DNA of 64,000 bases from positions 6,240,789 to 6,304,788 of the forward strand of contig JAGGNK010012559.1 of the NCBI GenBank assembly GCA_017590115.1, given 5' to 3'. This document shows positions 12,871 to 23,465 of the stretch, piece after piece; the first letter of the stretch is position 1; each line of letters starts with the position of its first letter. The position numbers and the translations under genes were made by a program. This DNA is from Montifringilla adamsi. Its lineage: Eukaryota; Chordata; Aves; Passeriformes; Passeridae. The notes under the pieces were generated by a model, which saw only the letters and a list, made by a program, of their open reading frames with translations, searched no databases and was not told where the DNA came from.

Positions 12871-13611
12871 ATGGCAAGAAACCACCAAGTGCAGAAGGCC
12901 AAGCTGGCCGAGCAGGCTGAGCGCTACGAGGACATGGCAGACTTCATGAAGGCCGTGGTGGAGCACGGGGACGAGCTGTCCAACGAGGAGCGCAACCTGC
13001 TGTCGGTGGCCTACAAGAACGTGGTGGGCTGCCAGCGCTCGGCCTGGAGGGTCATCTCCAGCATCGAGCACAAAACCGAGGAGGGCGACGACAAGGCGCA
13101 GGTGGTGAACGAGTACCGGGAGAAGGTGGAGCAGGAGCTCAACGCCGTCTGCAACAACGTGCTGGGCTTGCTGGACAAGTATCTCATCAAGAAGGACAGC
13201 GACACCGAGAGCAAGGTCTTCTACCTGAAGATGAAGGGCGACTACTTCCGATACCTGGCCGAGGTGGCCAGCGGGGACGACCGGCTGTCGACGATAGAGA
13301 AGGCGCAGGAGGCCTACCAAGAGGCCATGGACATCAGCAAAAAGGAGATGCAGCCCACGAACCCCATCCGCCTGGGGCTGGCCCTCAACTTCTCGGTGTT
13401 CCACTACGAGATCGCCAACGCCCCCGAGCAGGCCATCTCGCTGGCCAAGACCACCTTCGACGAGGCCATGGGCGACCTGCACACGCTCAGCGAAGACTCC
13501 TACAAGGACAGCACCCTCATCATGCAGCTGCTCAGGGACAACCTCACGCTATGGACAGCCGAGTGCGCCGGTGAAGACGGCGGCGAGGCTGGCGAAGAGC
13601 CCAAGAACTGA
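12871..13611 (+). CDS. SFN: SFN, 14-3-3 protein sigma (stratifin), single exon
   Basis: Phosphoserine/phosphothreonine-binding adaptor of epithelial cells, known in mammals as a p53-induced G2 checkpoint factor and keratinocyte differentiation protein. The intronless ORF gives 246 residues (human 248). Both 14-3-3 signatures are present: [13 protein letters not shown] near residue 41 and [19 protein letters not shown] near residue 211. Phosphopeptide-pocket residues are K49, R56, R127 and Y128. The sigma-specific trio Met/Asp/His is kept in [12 protein letters not shown] (M200, D202, H204), which separates it from zeta, theta and the other isoforms. The tail [13 protein letters not shown] also resembles sigma. 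The start at MARNHQ is chosen by alignment length; an upstream in-frame ATG at 12,736 would add an unrelated low-complexity leader. The middle region ([18 protein letters not shown]) is closer to other 14-3-3 isoforms than mammalian sigma is. Confidence 0.96.
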   Translation: MARNHQVQKAKLAEQAERYEDMADFMKAVVEHGDELSNEERNLLSVAYKNVVGCQRSAWRVISSIEHKTEEGDDKAQVVNEYREKVEQELNAVCNNVLGLLDKYLIKKDSDTESKVFYLKMKGDYFRYLAEVASGDDRLSTIEKAQEAYQEAMDISKKEMQPTNPIRLGLALNFSVFHYEIANAPEQAISLAKTTFDEAMGDLHTLSEDSYKDSTLIMQLLRDNLTLWTAECAGEDGGEAGEEPKN

Positions 13612-14057
13612 GCGTGCCCTGCCGAGCCGGGGGCCGGCCCCACCTGCCCCGCTCCAGCCCCTTCGGCATCTCTTCGTGGTTTTTTTTTTTTGGTTTTTTG
13701 GTTTTTTTAAAATTTTTTTTTGGTTGGTTTTGGCGGGGAGGAGTCTCAGCTCCCCCCATCCTGGATACCGGGAGCGGGGGGGGTTTTGGCAGGGCTCTTC
13801 CCTCTCTCTCCCCCATCCTCTGCTCTGGGGAGGGGGAAAAGAGGGAGAGGGGGTGTCTCTGTCCCGGAGAGCTGCCAGCCCCCAGTATTTAACATTTTTT
13901 TGTGGGGGGTGTCCAGTCTGGCCTGTGCCTGCTCCAAACCCCCTGTCCCAGAGGGCTGGAGCAGCAACAGGAGGAGGTGAGGGGCTGGGCCGGGGCGAGG
14001 GGGGGTCCGGGCAGCCCCCCCATTCCGGGAGGGGGTCTCGTGTTGCCTCTGTGCTCC

Positions 14058-14063
14058 AATAAA
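14058..14063 (+). terminator. SFN: SFN proximal poly(A) signal (copy 1)
   Basis: AATAAA in the first copy of the duplicated 3' UTR, about 450 nt after the stop codon, followed by a CT-rich downstream element. As the first signal reached, it is the likely main site. Confidence 0.8.
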
Positions 14064-14433
14064 CCTTCTCCTGCACCTCTGCTCTCGTCTGCCTCGGGTT
14101 TGGTTTTGGCGGGGAGGAGTCTCAGCTCCCCCCATCCTGGATACCGGGAGCGGGGGTGGTTTTGGCAGGGCTCTTCCCTCTCTCTCCCCCATCCTCTGCT
14201 CTGGGGAGGGGGAAAAGAGGGAGAGGGGGTGTCTCTGTCCCGGAGAGCTGCCAGCCCCCAGTATTTAACACTTTTTTGTGGGGGGTGTCCAGTCTGGCCT
14301 GTGCCTGCTCCAAACCCCCTGTCCCAGAGGGCTGGAGCAGCAACAGGAGGAGGTGAGGGGCTGGGCCGGGGCGAGGGGGGGTCCGGGCAGCCCCCCCATT
14401 CCGGGAGGGGGTCTCGTGTTGCCTCTGTGCTCC

Positions 14434-14439
14434 AATAAA
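14434..14439 (+). terminator. SFN: SFN distal poly(A) signal (copy 2)
   Basis: Exact counterpart of the proximal signal, 376 bp downstream in the second copy of the duplicated 3' UTR. It could serve as a fallback site giving a transcript with both copies. Confidence 0.7.
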
Positions 14440-15034
14440 CCTTCTCCTGCACCTCTGCTCTCGTCTGCCTCGTCTCTCCCTGCACACATGTCCGGGCAGC
14501 TTGCCTCGCCCCCCTCCCATCCCCGGGCCGGGGGCAGCGGGCCCCCAGCACTGGCTGCTCTCGGTGCCCCCAGCCCCACAGCAGGGTCTTGGGCAGAGCT
14601 GCGGCCGTGGCAGGCTCGGGGGTCTGTGCCTGCCTGGCACGGGGGTTTTGCAGCCCCACGCAGGGCTGGCTGCTCCACGAGGTGCTCAAAGGTCCCCCAG
14701 TCCCTGACCCAAGCCCTTGATACAAACCCAGAGTTCCCCAAAACCTGCCACTCACTCCCCTGGGTGGGTCCCCGTGGCTCCTCTAAGTCCAAGGAGGAAA
14801 ATCCACAAAAGCTGCACGGGCAGCGACCCAGGGGCTGCCAGGGTGGGGACATCCCTCCCCAGGCCCCGACGCGCTGGGACAGGTGAAAGCTCAGCACTTC
14901 TGAAGGGCGCAGCTCCCTCCCCCTTCCCCCACCGGCGCGTTTCAACATGAGCAATAATTACAATAAAACACTCACGGCACCCCGGGCTGTGAGCTCAGCA
15001 GGGCCGGGCAGGGCCGGCCTTTGATGGGGAGGAA

Positions 15035-15375
15035 AGCGCCGTGACCCAGGAGGGGCTGCAGCGGGACAGGGGGGCCCTGGCGTGGTCAAACCCCGGCCCA
15101 TGCAGGGCAGGGACCCCCTGGGCTCGGGGAATGGGGCCGGCCCAGGAGGGGCTGCAGCGGGACAGGGGGGCCCTGGCGTGGCCAAACCCCGACCCATGCA
15201 GGGCAGGGACCCCCTGGGCTCAGGGAATGGGGCCGGGACCCCCTGGGCTCGGGGAATGGGGCCGGGACCCCCTGGGCTGTGGGAATGGGGCCGGGACCCC
15301 CTGGGCTCCGGGAATGGGGCAGGAGCAGCGCCGGGACCCCCCTGGGCTCGGGGAATGGGGCCGGGACCCCCGTGG
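15035..15375 (+). repeat. GC-rich minisatellite with duplicated leader
   Basis: A roughly 96-bp segment starting AGGAGGGGCTGCAGCGGGAC is present twice (about 15,050 and 15,146). It runs into at least five shorter units of GGGCCGGGACCCCCTGGGCT type, about 27 bp each. Long open frames on both strands here only reflect the periodicity. Confidence 0.85.
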
Positions 15376-16729
15376 TGCGAGCAGGGGCCCCGGGGTGCCC
15401 GGAGCTCGGGGCTGGCCCGGGTGTGACCAGGGCTCTGCTGGGCTGCACAAAGCAGCCCCTGGATGGACACCGGGAGCAGATCCCAGCAGAGGGGTGACCC
15501 CCGTGAGCCCCCGGCCCTGCCCAGCCCCGTCCCACACTCCTGGTGCTGCCCTGGGGTCCCCAAAGGTGTCAGGGCTGGTCCCAGCGAGGGACCCCAAAGC
15601 TTGGCCTCCCCCGGGCGCTCCCAGCCTGGGAACGGCCCCAGACCTGTAATTAGCCAGAGCGGGGCAGCGACGGGAAAAACGAGCTGAGGGTGACCCCACG
15701 GCCTGGGGACACCCGGACTGGTTAAACTGGGCAGCGGCGGGGCTGAGCTGGCAGTGCTGCTGCCCAGGAAGGGCTGACTGGGGGTGTCTGTCCAGCCCTG
15801 GGGCTGTGGGTTCCCCCTGGCTTCCCAGGGGTTAACAGATTTCAACAGCTCCCGAAATTGCGGCGTGGCTGGGCCGTGTGGGAGGATGGAGCTCCCCGCT
15901 CCCAGCCGGTCCGGCAGCTTTTCCAGGCTGGGAAGGAGGAGCCCTGGATCCCCAGGACTCTCCTGTGAGAGGGTTGTGCTGCTGGGGGGCTCTCTGGGGT
16001 CCTTCTGTCCCCCTGCTTCACCCTGGGTGCTGGGACCCGCGGGGAAGGACCGGGGGGACATGGGGACCTGGATCCCCAGCCTGGTCCTTATCCAGAGGCT
16101 GTGGAATGCTCTTGGCATTCCCATCTCAAGGGGCGTGCAGAGGAGCTCTCAGATAGATCGATTTTAGTGTCCTAAAGACCCTCAGAGCAGAGGGACTGGG
16201 TGCCCAGGGCCAAGGAGTGTCCCCCACCTCGCAGTCCCCAGCAGGGCCCTGGCACGGGCGCTGGTGGCCACGGGCAAAAGGCCACCAAAACGGGTCTGTG
16301 AGGGACACCAGAGGTGTTCTGCTGCCTGCAAAAGGCTCTGCCCAGCCCGAGTGGGAGCTGCAGCAGCCACGGCCCCGCCTGTCCTTGTCACCACTCTCCC
16401 TCCTCCCCCAGGGCTGTGTGCCCAGGGCTGGGGCCAGCCGGCTCCTGCTGGGCACCACCAGTCTGGGCACCCAGACATGGGGTGCCATCGCCCCTGGCCT
16501 CGGGGCAGCCTCCTGCCAGCCTGCCACCAGTGCCTGCTCTTTCTGGAGAGCTTTTTTATCCCCATTAGAAAGCGCCACTTGATGGGGAAACTCAGCTTTT
16601 GGGCAGGAGCTCCGTGATGGAGCTGAAATCAGGGCTGGAGCACGGGGAGAGCCCAGTTCCGTGGCTGGGAGTGGTGCTCAAACCCCTCCATCCCCAAAAC
16701 ACCACCCTCAGGTTCAGCCCCACTGTCGG

Positions 16730-16890
16730 GGGGGGCTCAGCAGGAAGGACCAGCCCGGGTCAGGGGTCAGGGGGGCTCAGCAGGACCAGCCCAGCTCAGG
16801 GGGGGCTCAGCAGGACCAGCCCAGCTCAGGGGTCAGGGAGGGCTCAGCAGGACCAGCCCGGGTCAGGGGTCAGGGGGGCTCAGCAGGTCG
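16730..16890 (+). repeat. Minisatellite (GGGGCTCAGCAGGACCAGCC type)
   Basis: Four to five tandem units of about 30-40 bp built around GGGGCTCAGCAGGACCAGCC and GGGTCAGG, with internal length variation. Confidence 0.8.
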
Positions 16891-18535
16891 GACCAGCCTG
16901 GCAGAACACCCGGCCCCCTCCCAGGGATGTGCCAGGGCTGGGGTGACTCATGCTGGCCCTTGGCCCCGCCGATTGCTCAAGGCAGTGACAGCAGCCAAAG
17001 TGTCACCTCCCTGGGCCCCGGAGCCTGGCCGTGTCCCCTCCCAGCCTGGGCTGTGTGGGGTGCAGGGGCAGGCTGCCTTTCACCCTGCACTGCCCACCAG
17101 GGGCTCCAGCCCTCCCTGTCTCCTGCTCAGCCTTTCCAGGTCACCCTGGGCAGGAGCAGAATTGTCCCCTCCGGGCTGTGGGTCCTGGCTCAGCCCCTGA
17201 TTCATCTGTGAGAAGCTCCTTGGTGCAAAACCGCTGCAGTTTTGGGGCTGAAGCTCTCTGAGACCTGAGCATTTCCTGGCTGAACACAGCAGAGGATCCT
17301 GAGCTGAGAGTTTCCATCCAAGGCTGGGGCTGCAGATATCCAGGGCATCCAAATAAAAAAGCCAAAAAGCCACAAAAGCCACAAAAGCTTTGATGGCTCT
17401 TGTGTAACTCAGCCTGACCTGACCATACCCTTTTAAGCCACCAAATCTCTCAAAGCCATAGAAAAGCCACTATAAAATGAATATTTTTATGATCCCGTCT
17501 CCCAGCCCTTCACAGCAGCTACAGAGCTCCAAAACGACCATGACAGGGCCACGAGCCACAGGGTGAGGACGGGATTTCAGCTCAGTTATGGATAGATTGG
17601 CTTCCAGAGCTTTGGCACTGAAATGCAGCTGCTGGTTCCAGCCAGGAACACCCAGGGAAATTCCTGGGCTCTGGGGAGAGCTGAGGCACTGGCAGCACGC
17701 TGGGATTTGACTTCGATATCTGAAATCTCAGTTTCATTGGGAAGGGGTCAGGGTGAAGCACAAGCGTTGTGTGTCTGTGTGCTCCTGTCCCTGAGCTCCT
17801 CCTTGGCTCCAAATCCTGGCCACAGAGTTGGGAGATGTGGGGAAAATTCATTTTAATTCCGTGCCCAGCTGCCCAAGACCCCGTTCACATTCAGATCCGT
17901 GAAGGATCCAGTCTCCAATCCCTCTGCCAAGGGCCAAACCACCCTGTGAGAAAATCCTGTTGCATTTTATGCAAGATCTTGGGCAAGAGGCGATGCTGAG
18001 TCTGCAGAGCTGGGATCGGGAGTCGCGCCCGCTCCCGTCCCGTGGGGAGCTGCTGGGAGGCACCGGGAGGCTCCCTGGTGGGGACACCCCACCTGCCACC
18101 TCCAGCCCTCCCAATCCCTGCCCAAGACCCCCCAGTCCACCCCAAGGCCCCCAATTCACCCCCAGCTCTCCCAATCCACCCCAAGACCCCCCAGTCCCCC
18201 CCAGCTGCTGCCTGGAGCAGGGCTCAGAGCAGGGAGCACACGAGGCTGGGAGCTGCAGCAGCAGAGCCAGAGGAATGACACGGGCAGGAGGGGAAGCCCC
18301 AGCACTGGGGACGTGGAGAAAGCAAGGCCAGAAGAAGGAAGGTGGATCAGGACACCCAAGGCTGCTCCTGGGAACGGCCCGAGATGCAAACCACGAGCTG
18401 AGTCACACAGGGGCTTTCTTAACCCAAAGGAGCCGAGCTGGCACTTTGTGTGTGGTGCCCCTGGACCAGGGCAGGAGCAGCAGCAGTGCCCTGCCTGCTG
18501 CCCCCAGCCCTGCCAGGCTGAGCATTCCCAGCAGG

Positions 18536-19030
18536 GCACAGGGACAGGGACAGGGACAGGCACAGGGCACAGGGACAGGGGACAGGGTACAGGGACAGGG
18601 CATAGGGCACAGGGACAGGGGACAGGGTACAGGGACAGGGCACAGGGACAGGGGACAGGGCACAGGGACAGGGGACAGGGACAGGCACAGGGCACAGGGA
18701 CAGGGGACAGGGTACAGGGACAGGGCATAGGGACAGGGACAGGTACAGGGCACAGGGGACGGGGCACAGGGACAGGGCACAGGGTACAGGGCACAGGGAC
18801 AGGGCACAGGCACAGGGACAGGGCACAGGGCACAGGGGACGGGGCACAGGGACAGGGCACAGGGACAGGGCACAGGGTACAGGGCACAGGGCACAGGGGA
18901 CGGGGCACAGGGACAGGGCACAGGGGACAGGGCACAGGGGACAGGGACAGGGCACAGGGGACGGGGCATAGGCAGAGGGACAGGGCACAGGGCACAGGGA
19001 CAGGGCACAGGGACAGGGCACAAGGACAGG
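18536..19030 (+). repeat. Long CAGGGA/CAGGGCA minisatellite next to the GPN2 3' end
   Basis: About 500 bp of tandem CAGGGA and CAGGGCA/CAGGGTA/CAGGGGA hexamer-heptamer variants, purine-rich on the plus strand. It ends about 115 bp from the GPN2 poly(A) signal. Every frame is open or nearly so because the unit has no stop, so ORFs here are not genes. Confidence 0.95.
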
Positions 19031-19143
19031 TCCTGGCAGCGCCGCTCCCACCACAGGTGCTTTGGCCTCGGGCTCCAGAGCACTACTGGGTTTGTTTATT
19101 CAGCTTCAGCAAACTCTAAGATGAAAGTGAGACCGAGGAGCGT

Positions 19144-19149
19144 TTTATT
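19144..19149 (-). terminator. GPN2: GPN2 poly(A) signal
   Basis: AATAAA on the minus strand (TTTATT on the plus), about 480 nt after the GPN2 stop codon and the first canonical hexamer downstream. Cleavage would fall near 19,125, just before the CAGGGA minisatellite. Confidence 0.75.
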
Positions 19150-19624
19150 AAGAAAGAGTCCATCATTATTTCTAAGAAAAAGAAAAACAAACATCTCTCT
19201 GTCCTTGAGACAGCGCGGAGGCGTCGTGGCCTGGATTCTGCTGGGAGCATGGGGCCCGTGCACGCTCCTCCTGCAGCACACCCTGCTCTGCTGCCTCCAC
19301 TCTCACTGCACATGAGGCAGCTCCAGCTGATTCTTCTTTCTCTGGATCTGTCTTGGTCATGATGGAGGAGACCTTATCTCGCTTCTTTTCCTTGCTCTCC
19401 CTGCCTTCCCTGGCTCAGTCTCTCTGTTCCTAGGAGAAGACCCTCAGCCGCCTCCCTTGTGCCAAAGCCCTGCTCTGGGCAGCAGGCCTGAAGCTCGGGA
19501 GGTCAAACCCACCCAGAGAGGGTCCAGACTCTGCCTGGAAAGGCTTCCAGTTGCTCTGAGTCACAGCTGAAGCTCGGGTAGGAAAAGGAGAGGTGTCAAA
19601 GCAGAGGAGCCGGGGAAGGGCGTG

Positions 19625-21430
19625 TCACAGATCCATCACCTCCTCTTCCACAGCTTTGTCCTGAGATTGCACATACTTCTCCTGCACTGCCAGGGTGCTG
19701 ATAACGCAGTAATTAAGGAAAACGAGGGGCTGGGCTCAAACACTCCCTTCTGCAGGAGCTCTGAAGTTCCCAGCCAGGAACCAGCCCAGCCTCACGTTAG
19801 CCCGAGGGCCATCGGGAAGAGGCAGCATCACCTGAGTTACTTCTGGCTCTGCCTGATGCCAGGCCTGACAAGTCCGGGAGAATCAATTGTATGGTTTGGA
19901 GGAGAAGGAAAGATCCACCCAAGGGAAGGTGACAGAGAGGAAAGGTGTCAAAAGTTCCTGACACGTCCACAGTGTGAATTCCCAACTTTGGCAGGTTTGG
20001 TGGGGACAAGTGTCTGCCTGGGCTGGGCTGAGCACACCCCACTCCCCACGTGTGTGTCACCCACCAGATGATGAACCTGGGCCTGCAAATTCCACCCTTT
20101 GTCCCCCAGGGAGAGAGAAATTCAGCTCAGCACCAGAGAGGATACGAAGAGAAGTGGAAGTCGGCCCCCACAGCCGCCGACATCAGCGCCTCCAGGCTCC
20201 GCTGCTCCCGGTCCCCGAAGGAATATCCATTGGCCTTGTCCACAGCCTGCATCACCTGCCTCATGCTCTGCTTGTCCTGGGACGAGGGAGCTCGCTGGCA
20301 CCCGCTCCTTCCCCACCCAGGAGCTCACCCTGGCCCGGGCTGTTTTCTCTGGGGCTCGGGGCCACCCTGACAGCGCCCGGGGACACCAACAGGGACAAAC
20401 AGGGACAAACAGGGACACTGCACTGGCCCTCCACCCTCTCATTCCCTTTCATCACCTTCTCCCAGCCCATTTGCCTGCTGACACTTCTGCCAACTGCCTG
20501 ATTAAGGACATTTCCAGCCCTCCCTCCCTCCCCCTTCTCATTATTCGCTGCTCCCTAATTGAACAGGGCTTTAGGTGACCCTGAGCCCAGATTTGAAATG
20601 CAGGCCAGAAGAGCTGAAGGAAGGGGGAGCCTGGATTCCCCACCCCAGGACACAAGGCCCAGGTAGCCCCAAGCTCATCAGCCTTTTTCTTTCCTTTGGC
20701 TGCCACAGATCATTTACAAATCTGGGTGTGCTCCCGTTTTCCAGCCCTGAGTCTCCTCACAGCTGAGGTTTCCAGCCCTGTGGCTCTGAGCAGACAAAAA
20801 GCAGCTGCTGCACATGCAGGGCTCCCTGCTCCCTCCTGCTGGCTCACCTGGACGTTGAGAGGCACAAAGGACACCAGGCTGTAGTCCTCGATCACCTCCA
20901 CCAGCTTCTCGTTGAGGCGGCGGAAATTCCTGAAGAAGGGATCGGAGGCCAAATGGTCCACGAGGTAAGAGAGGTCCAGGACCTCGGTGTAATAATCCAG
21001 GTTGAAAGCTGCAGGGCAACAGGGAGCTCTGGAGGCAAGCTGGGAGCTGAAGAGCCCGGTGGGGTCTGCAGCAGGTCCCAGCCAGCCCCATTCTCACACA
21101 GATTTGCAGCTGGCACCCCAATTCCACTTCCCCCTCCCTCAAATTCCTCCGTGTGCAAGGCCAGAATGGAGCTCTGAGCCACCCTGGCTGGCAGAAGGTG
21201 GCTCAGGGAGGCAGCAGAGATGAGGCTGGGGTCCCTGCCCCCCAGAGCAGGCCGTGGCTCAGGAGCTGCTCACCCAGCTTCCCGTAGTGCTCGATCAGGT
21301 CCATCTTGGAGAGGACGTTGACGTGGGGCAGCTCCACGTGCAGCATGGTGGACAGCGAGGTGCAGAGCACGGAGATGAACTTCCCGGGGTCCGTGCAGTA
21401 GTGGGAGTCCACCAGGTGCACGGCAGCCAG
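19625..21430 (-). CDS. GPN2: GPN2, GPN-loop GTPase 2, C-terminal 173 residues only
   Basis: Small GTPase of the GPN family, implicated in RNA polymerase II assembly. Four minus-strand exons are seen: 21274-21430, 20848-21008, 20146-20276 and 19625-19697. They encode [18 protein letters not shown], the base-recognition-like SKMD in [65 protein letters not shown] and the tail TLAVQEKY...EEEVMDL. This matches human residues about 137-310. The P-loop GPPGSGKTT, the Gly-Pro-Asn loop and the DCPGQVEL switch region should lie upstream (21.4-24 kb), but I find them in no frame there. The 3'-most intron looks U12-type. The first seen exon opens in phase 0 after a normal AG. Confidence 0.93.
19698..20145 (-). 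other. GPN2: Probable U12-type GT-AG intron in GPN2
   Basis: On the minus strand the donor reads GTATCCTCT, one base from the U12 consensus GTATCCTTT. A branch-like TTCCTTAAT lies about 15 nt before the acceptor CAG. The junction TC|C rebuilds Ser in [10 protein letters not shown], matching the family, so the splice positions are firm even if the class is inferred. A major-spliceosome donor would normally have R at +3/+4 and G at +5, which this lacks. Confidence 0.75.
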
Positions 21431-21593
21431 CTGGGCAGCGAGGGCACAGAGGGACACGGGGTCAGAGCTGGGAGCTGCCCAGCCCTGCTCGTGGGGCCCA
21501 CAGCAAAACCTGTTCAGGCAGCACCTGGGGAAACAACCTCCCACCCCCTGCACACAAAGCACAGCATCAGGGAACCTCGGGCTGGTTTGGGTC

Positions 21594-21925
21594 ACAGGGG
21601 ACCTTAAAGCTCACCTGGTGCCAGCCCTGCCATGGCAGGGACACCTCCCACTGTCCCAGGTGCTCCAGCCCCAGTGTCCAGCCTGGCCTGGGCACTGCCA
21701 GGGATCCAGGGGCAGCCACAGCTGCTCTGGGAATTCCAGCCCAGCCCTCCCCAGCCTGCCAGGGAACAATTCCCAATCCCCAATCTCCCACCCAGCCCTG
21801 CCCTCTGGCAGTGGGAGCCATTCCCTGTGTCCTGTCCCTCCATCCCTGTCCCCAGTCCCTCTGCAGCTCTCCTGGAGCCCCTTCAGGCCCTGCCAGGGCT
21901 CTGAGCTCTCCCTGGATCCTTCTTT
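21594..21925 (-). repeat. CR1 LINE fragment
   Basis: Minus-oriented CR1: plus-strand text begins GGGGACCTTAAAGCTCACCT and continues with CTCCCACTGTCCCAGGTGCT and CCTCCCCAGCCTGCCAGGG. It lies directly upstream of the first visible GPN2 exon, in what should be a GPN2 intron. Confidence 0.8.
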
Positions 21926-22809
21926 GCTCCACACTGAACTCACATCCATAAAGTGTCTATGCCACATTCCCATGGACCAGCGTGGATTCAGAGCCAGGGC
22001 AGGGCTCTGGGGAGGCTTTTAGAGCTCCACCAACAGCACCACAAGAAACTCAAGCTGCAGCTGCCCCCCTTTCTCAGGGTTTCTCTCCCTGACATTTCCA
22101 CATCTGTCTGAACTCTGCAGGGATTCTGGGGGGGGAGCTGGGCCAGTTCCCCTCCTGAGCAGCACAGCTGTCTCCAGGTCCCCACAGGAATGCCACAGGA
22201 ATGCCCAGGCCCCCTGAGGAGCAGGACCTGCAGCTCATCACCTTCTGCTGGGAGAGTCCCCGGTGGTTCGCACTAATAATTAATAATTACACTAACGAGC
22301 ACCTTGATTCCCTGGGTTTTGTGTGGCTGTAACAATGTGGTCCCAGAGCTGGGGAAGCCACTCCAAGCCAGGGCTCTGAGGCTGAGTCACAGCAGCAGAA
22401 CCCAGCCAGGCTGGGGCTCCCAGGCAGAGCAGAGCCAGCCCTGTCCATGTCTTATTTTAGCAGCTCCAACCCCGTGTCCATTTAGTGCAATGAAAATGAG
22501 CTCTAATGTGCACATTCCCAGTGACATTCTCAGGCAAATGAAGCTGCCCTTCTTGCTCAGAGCAGCTGGGTTTGCACACTGCTGGTGTGGCTGCTGTGGC
22601 ACAGCAAGCGCAGCGTCAGCAGCTCGGGGCTGCTCTCCCCTGCAGCTCCCGTTGTGCAAGAGCCCAGAGCTCATCCCACGGGCTGCAGGGCCCTGTGGGG
22701 CTGCACAGGGGCTGCCACGGCCCCTGCACCCCTCAGGGCAGTGCCAAGGCTCCCACACACACAGAGCCCACTCTGGGTGAACACAGCTGGGCTGGGGGAG
22801 GATCCTGCA

Positions 22810-22885
22810 GCACCCTGGCCCATCCCTGGAAGGGTTCAGGACAGCCTGGAGCTCCCTGGCCAGTGGAAGTGTCCCTGGCCCATCC
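22810..22885 (+). repeat. Short CR1 fragment
   Basis: Plus-oriented CR1-like text with CCTGGAAGGGTTCAGGACAG and CAGTGGAAGTGTCCCTGGCC. It is degraded and abuts the GC-rich palindromic block. Confidence 0.55.
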
Positions 22886-22996
22886 CCGCTGTGGGTCGGG
22901 GTGCCCGCGGGCCCCGAGCGCGGCGTTCCGGGCAGGGAGCGGCCGCCGCTGCCACAGCGGCCCCTGGCGGCCGGGGGGACGCGCAGCCCCGCCCCG

Positions 22997-23074
22997 GCCG
23001 GGACTCGAACCCGGGACTCGGACCCGGGACTCGGGCCGAGGGTCAGGGCAAGGGTCCCGGGTTCGAGTCCCGGC
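22997..23074. repeat. Perfect 21-bp inverted repeat carrying divergent tRNA B-box motifs
   Basis: Arms at 22,997-23,017 and 23,054-23,074 are exact reverse complements, separated by 36 bp. Each arm contains GGTTCGAGTCC, a perfect match to the Pol III B-box/T-arm consensus: plus strand at 23,060-23,070, minus strand at 23,011-23,001. CCGGG/CCCGG around it would form the T stem. No A-box or matching acceptor strand is present, so no intact tRNA is called. The left arm is also part of a GGGACTCG(A/G)ACCC direct repeat. Confidence 0.85.
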
Positions 23075-23119
23075 GCCGGCTCCTGTCGCTCCAGCACAGA
23101 CCCAGCCCCGCTTTTTTCC

Positions 23120-23465
23120 AAATCACAGAATCAATTGGGTTGGAAAAGGCCTCTGAGGCCATCGAGCCCTGGCTCTGACCAAACACCACCATGGCACCGA
23201 GTGCCATGCCCAGTTTTTCCTTAAACACCTCTGGGGACAGTGACTCCACCACTGGCTGGGCAGCCCGTTGCCAATGTCTAATCCCCCTTTATGTGAAGAG
23301 ATTCTTCCTAATGCCCACCCTCAACCTTCCTGGAGCCGTTTAAGCCGTTTAATGTCTTGCCACTGACTGACGAGGAGAAGAGCCCAACTCCCACGTGGCT
23401 ACACCCTGCTGGCAGGTAGAAGGAGGAATTCCTCCCTGCATTTTCACCCTTTAAGGAAATCACAC
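23120..23465 (-). repeat. CR1 LINE fragment
   Basis: Plus-strand text AATCACAGAATCAATTGGGT then TTGGAAAAGGCCTCTGAGG, with TGAAGAGATTCTTCCTAATG further on: the reverse complement of a CR1 3' region. It lies between the palindrome and the GPATCH3 3' end. Confidence 0.88.

Larger units (their letters stand above)
13726..14472 (+). repeat. SFN: Near-identical tandem duplication of the SFN 3' UTR
   Basis: Two copies, about 13,726-14,096 and 14,102-14,472, at a constant offset of 376 bp. I see only about two substitutions between them: a G/T in the G run after GGGAGCGGGGG, and ATTTT/ACTTT after TTTAAC. Each copy includes the CCAATAAACC poly(A) signal and its downstream GCTCTCGTCTGCCTCG. The upstream T-rich stretch (13,680-13,720) is not duplicated. 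This is either a very young duplication or an assembly artefact. Confidence 0.95.
14480..18530. other. Intergenic region between SFN and GPN2 (convergent genes)
   Basis: No coding exon found on either strand. The region contains minisatellites at 15,035-15,375 and 16,730-16,890. Shorter AT-rich pieces lie at 14,945-14,970 (with a CAATAAAACA) and 17,350-17,500 (with AAAGCCA-type repeats). Sequence is otherwise unique and G/C-rich. Confidence 0.5.

Noticed and set aside
14960..14967. Third SFN poly(A) signal (CAATAAAA)
   Set aside because: It lies about 500 bp past two good signals with no sign that transcription reaches it, so it is only mentioned in the intergenic entry.
18156..19119. Overlapping 210-280 codon ORFs on both strands (Cys-Pro-Val or Gly-Thr-Gly repeats)
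   Set aside because: Products of the CAGGGA array. All frames are open and the peptide simply repeats the unit.
23054..23085. A tRNA gene ending at the GGTTCGAGTCC motif
   Set aside because: Only the T-arm is present. There is no A-box, anticodon stem or complementary acceptor strand within tRNA distance on either side.
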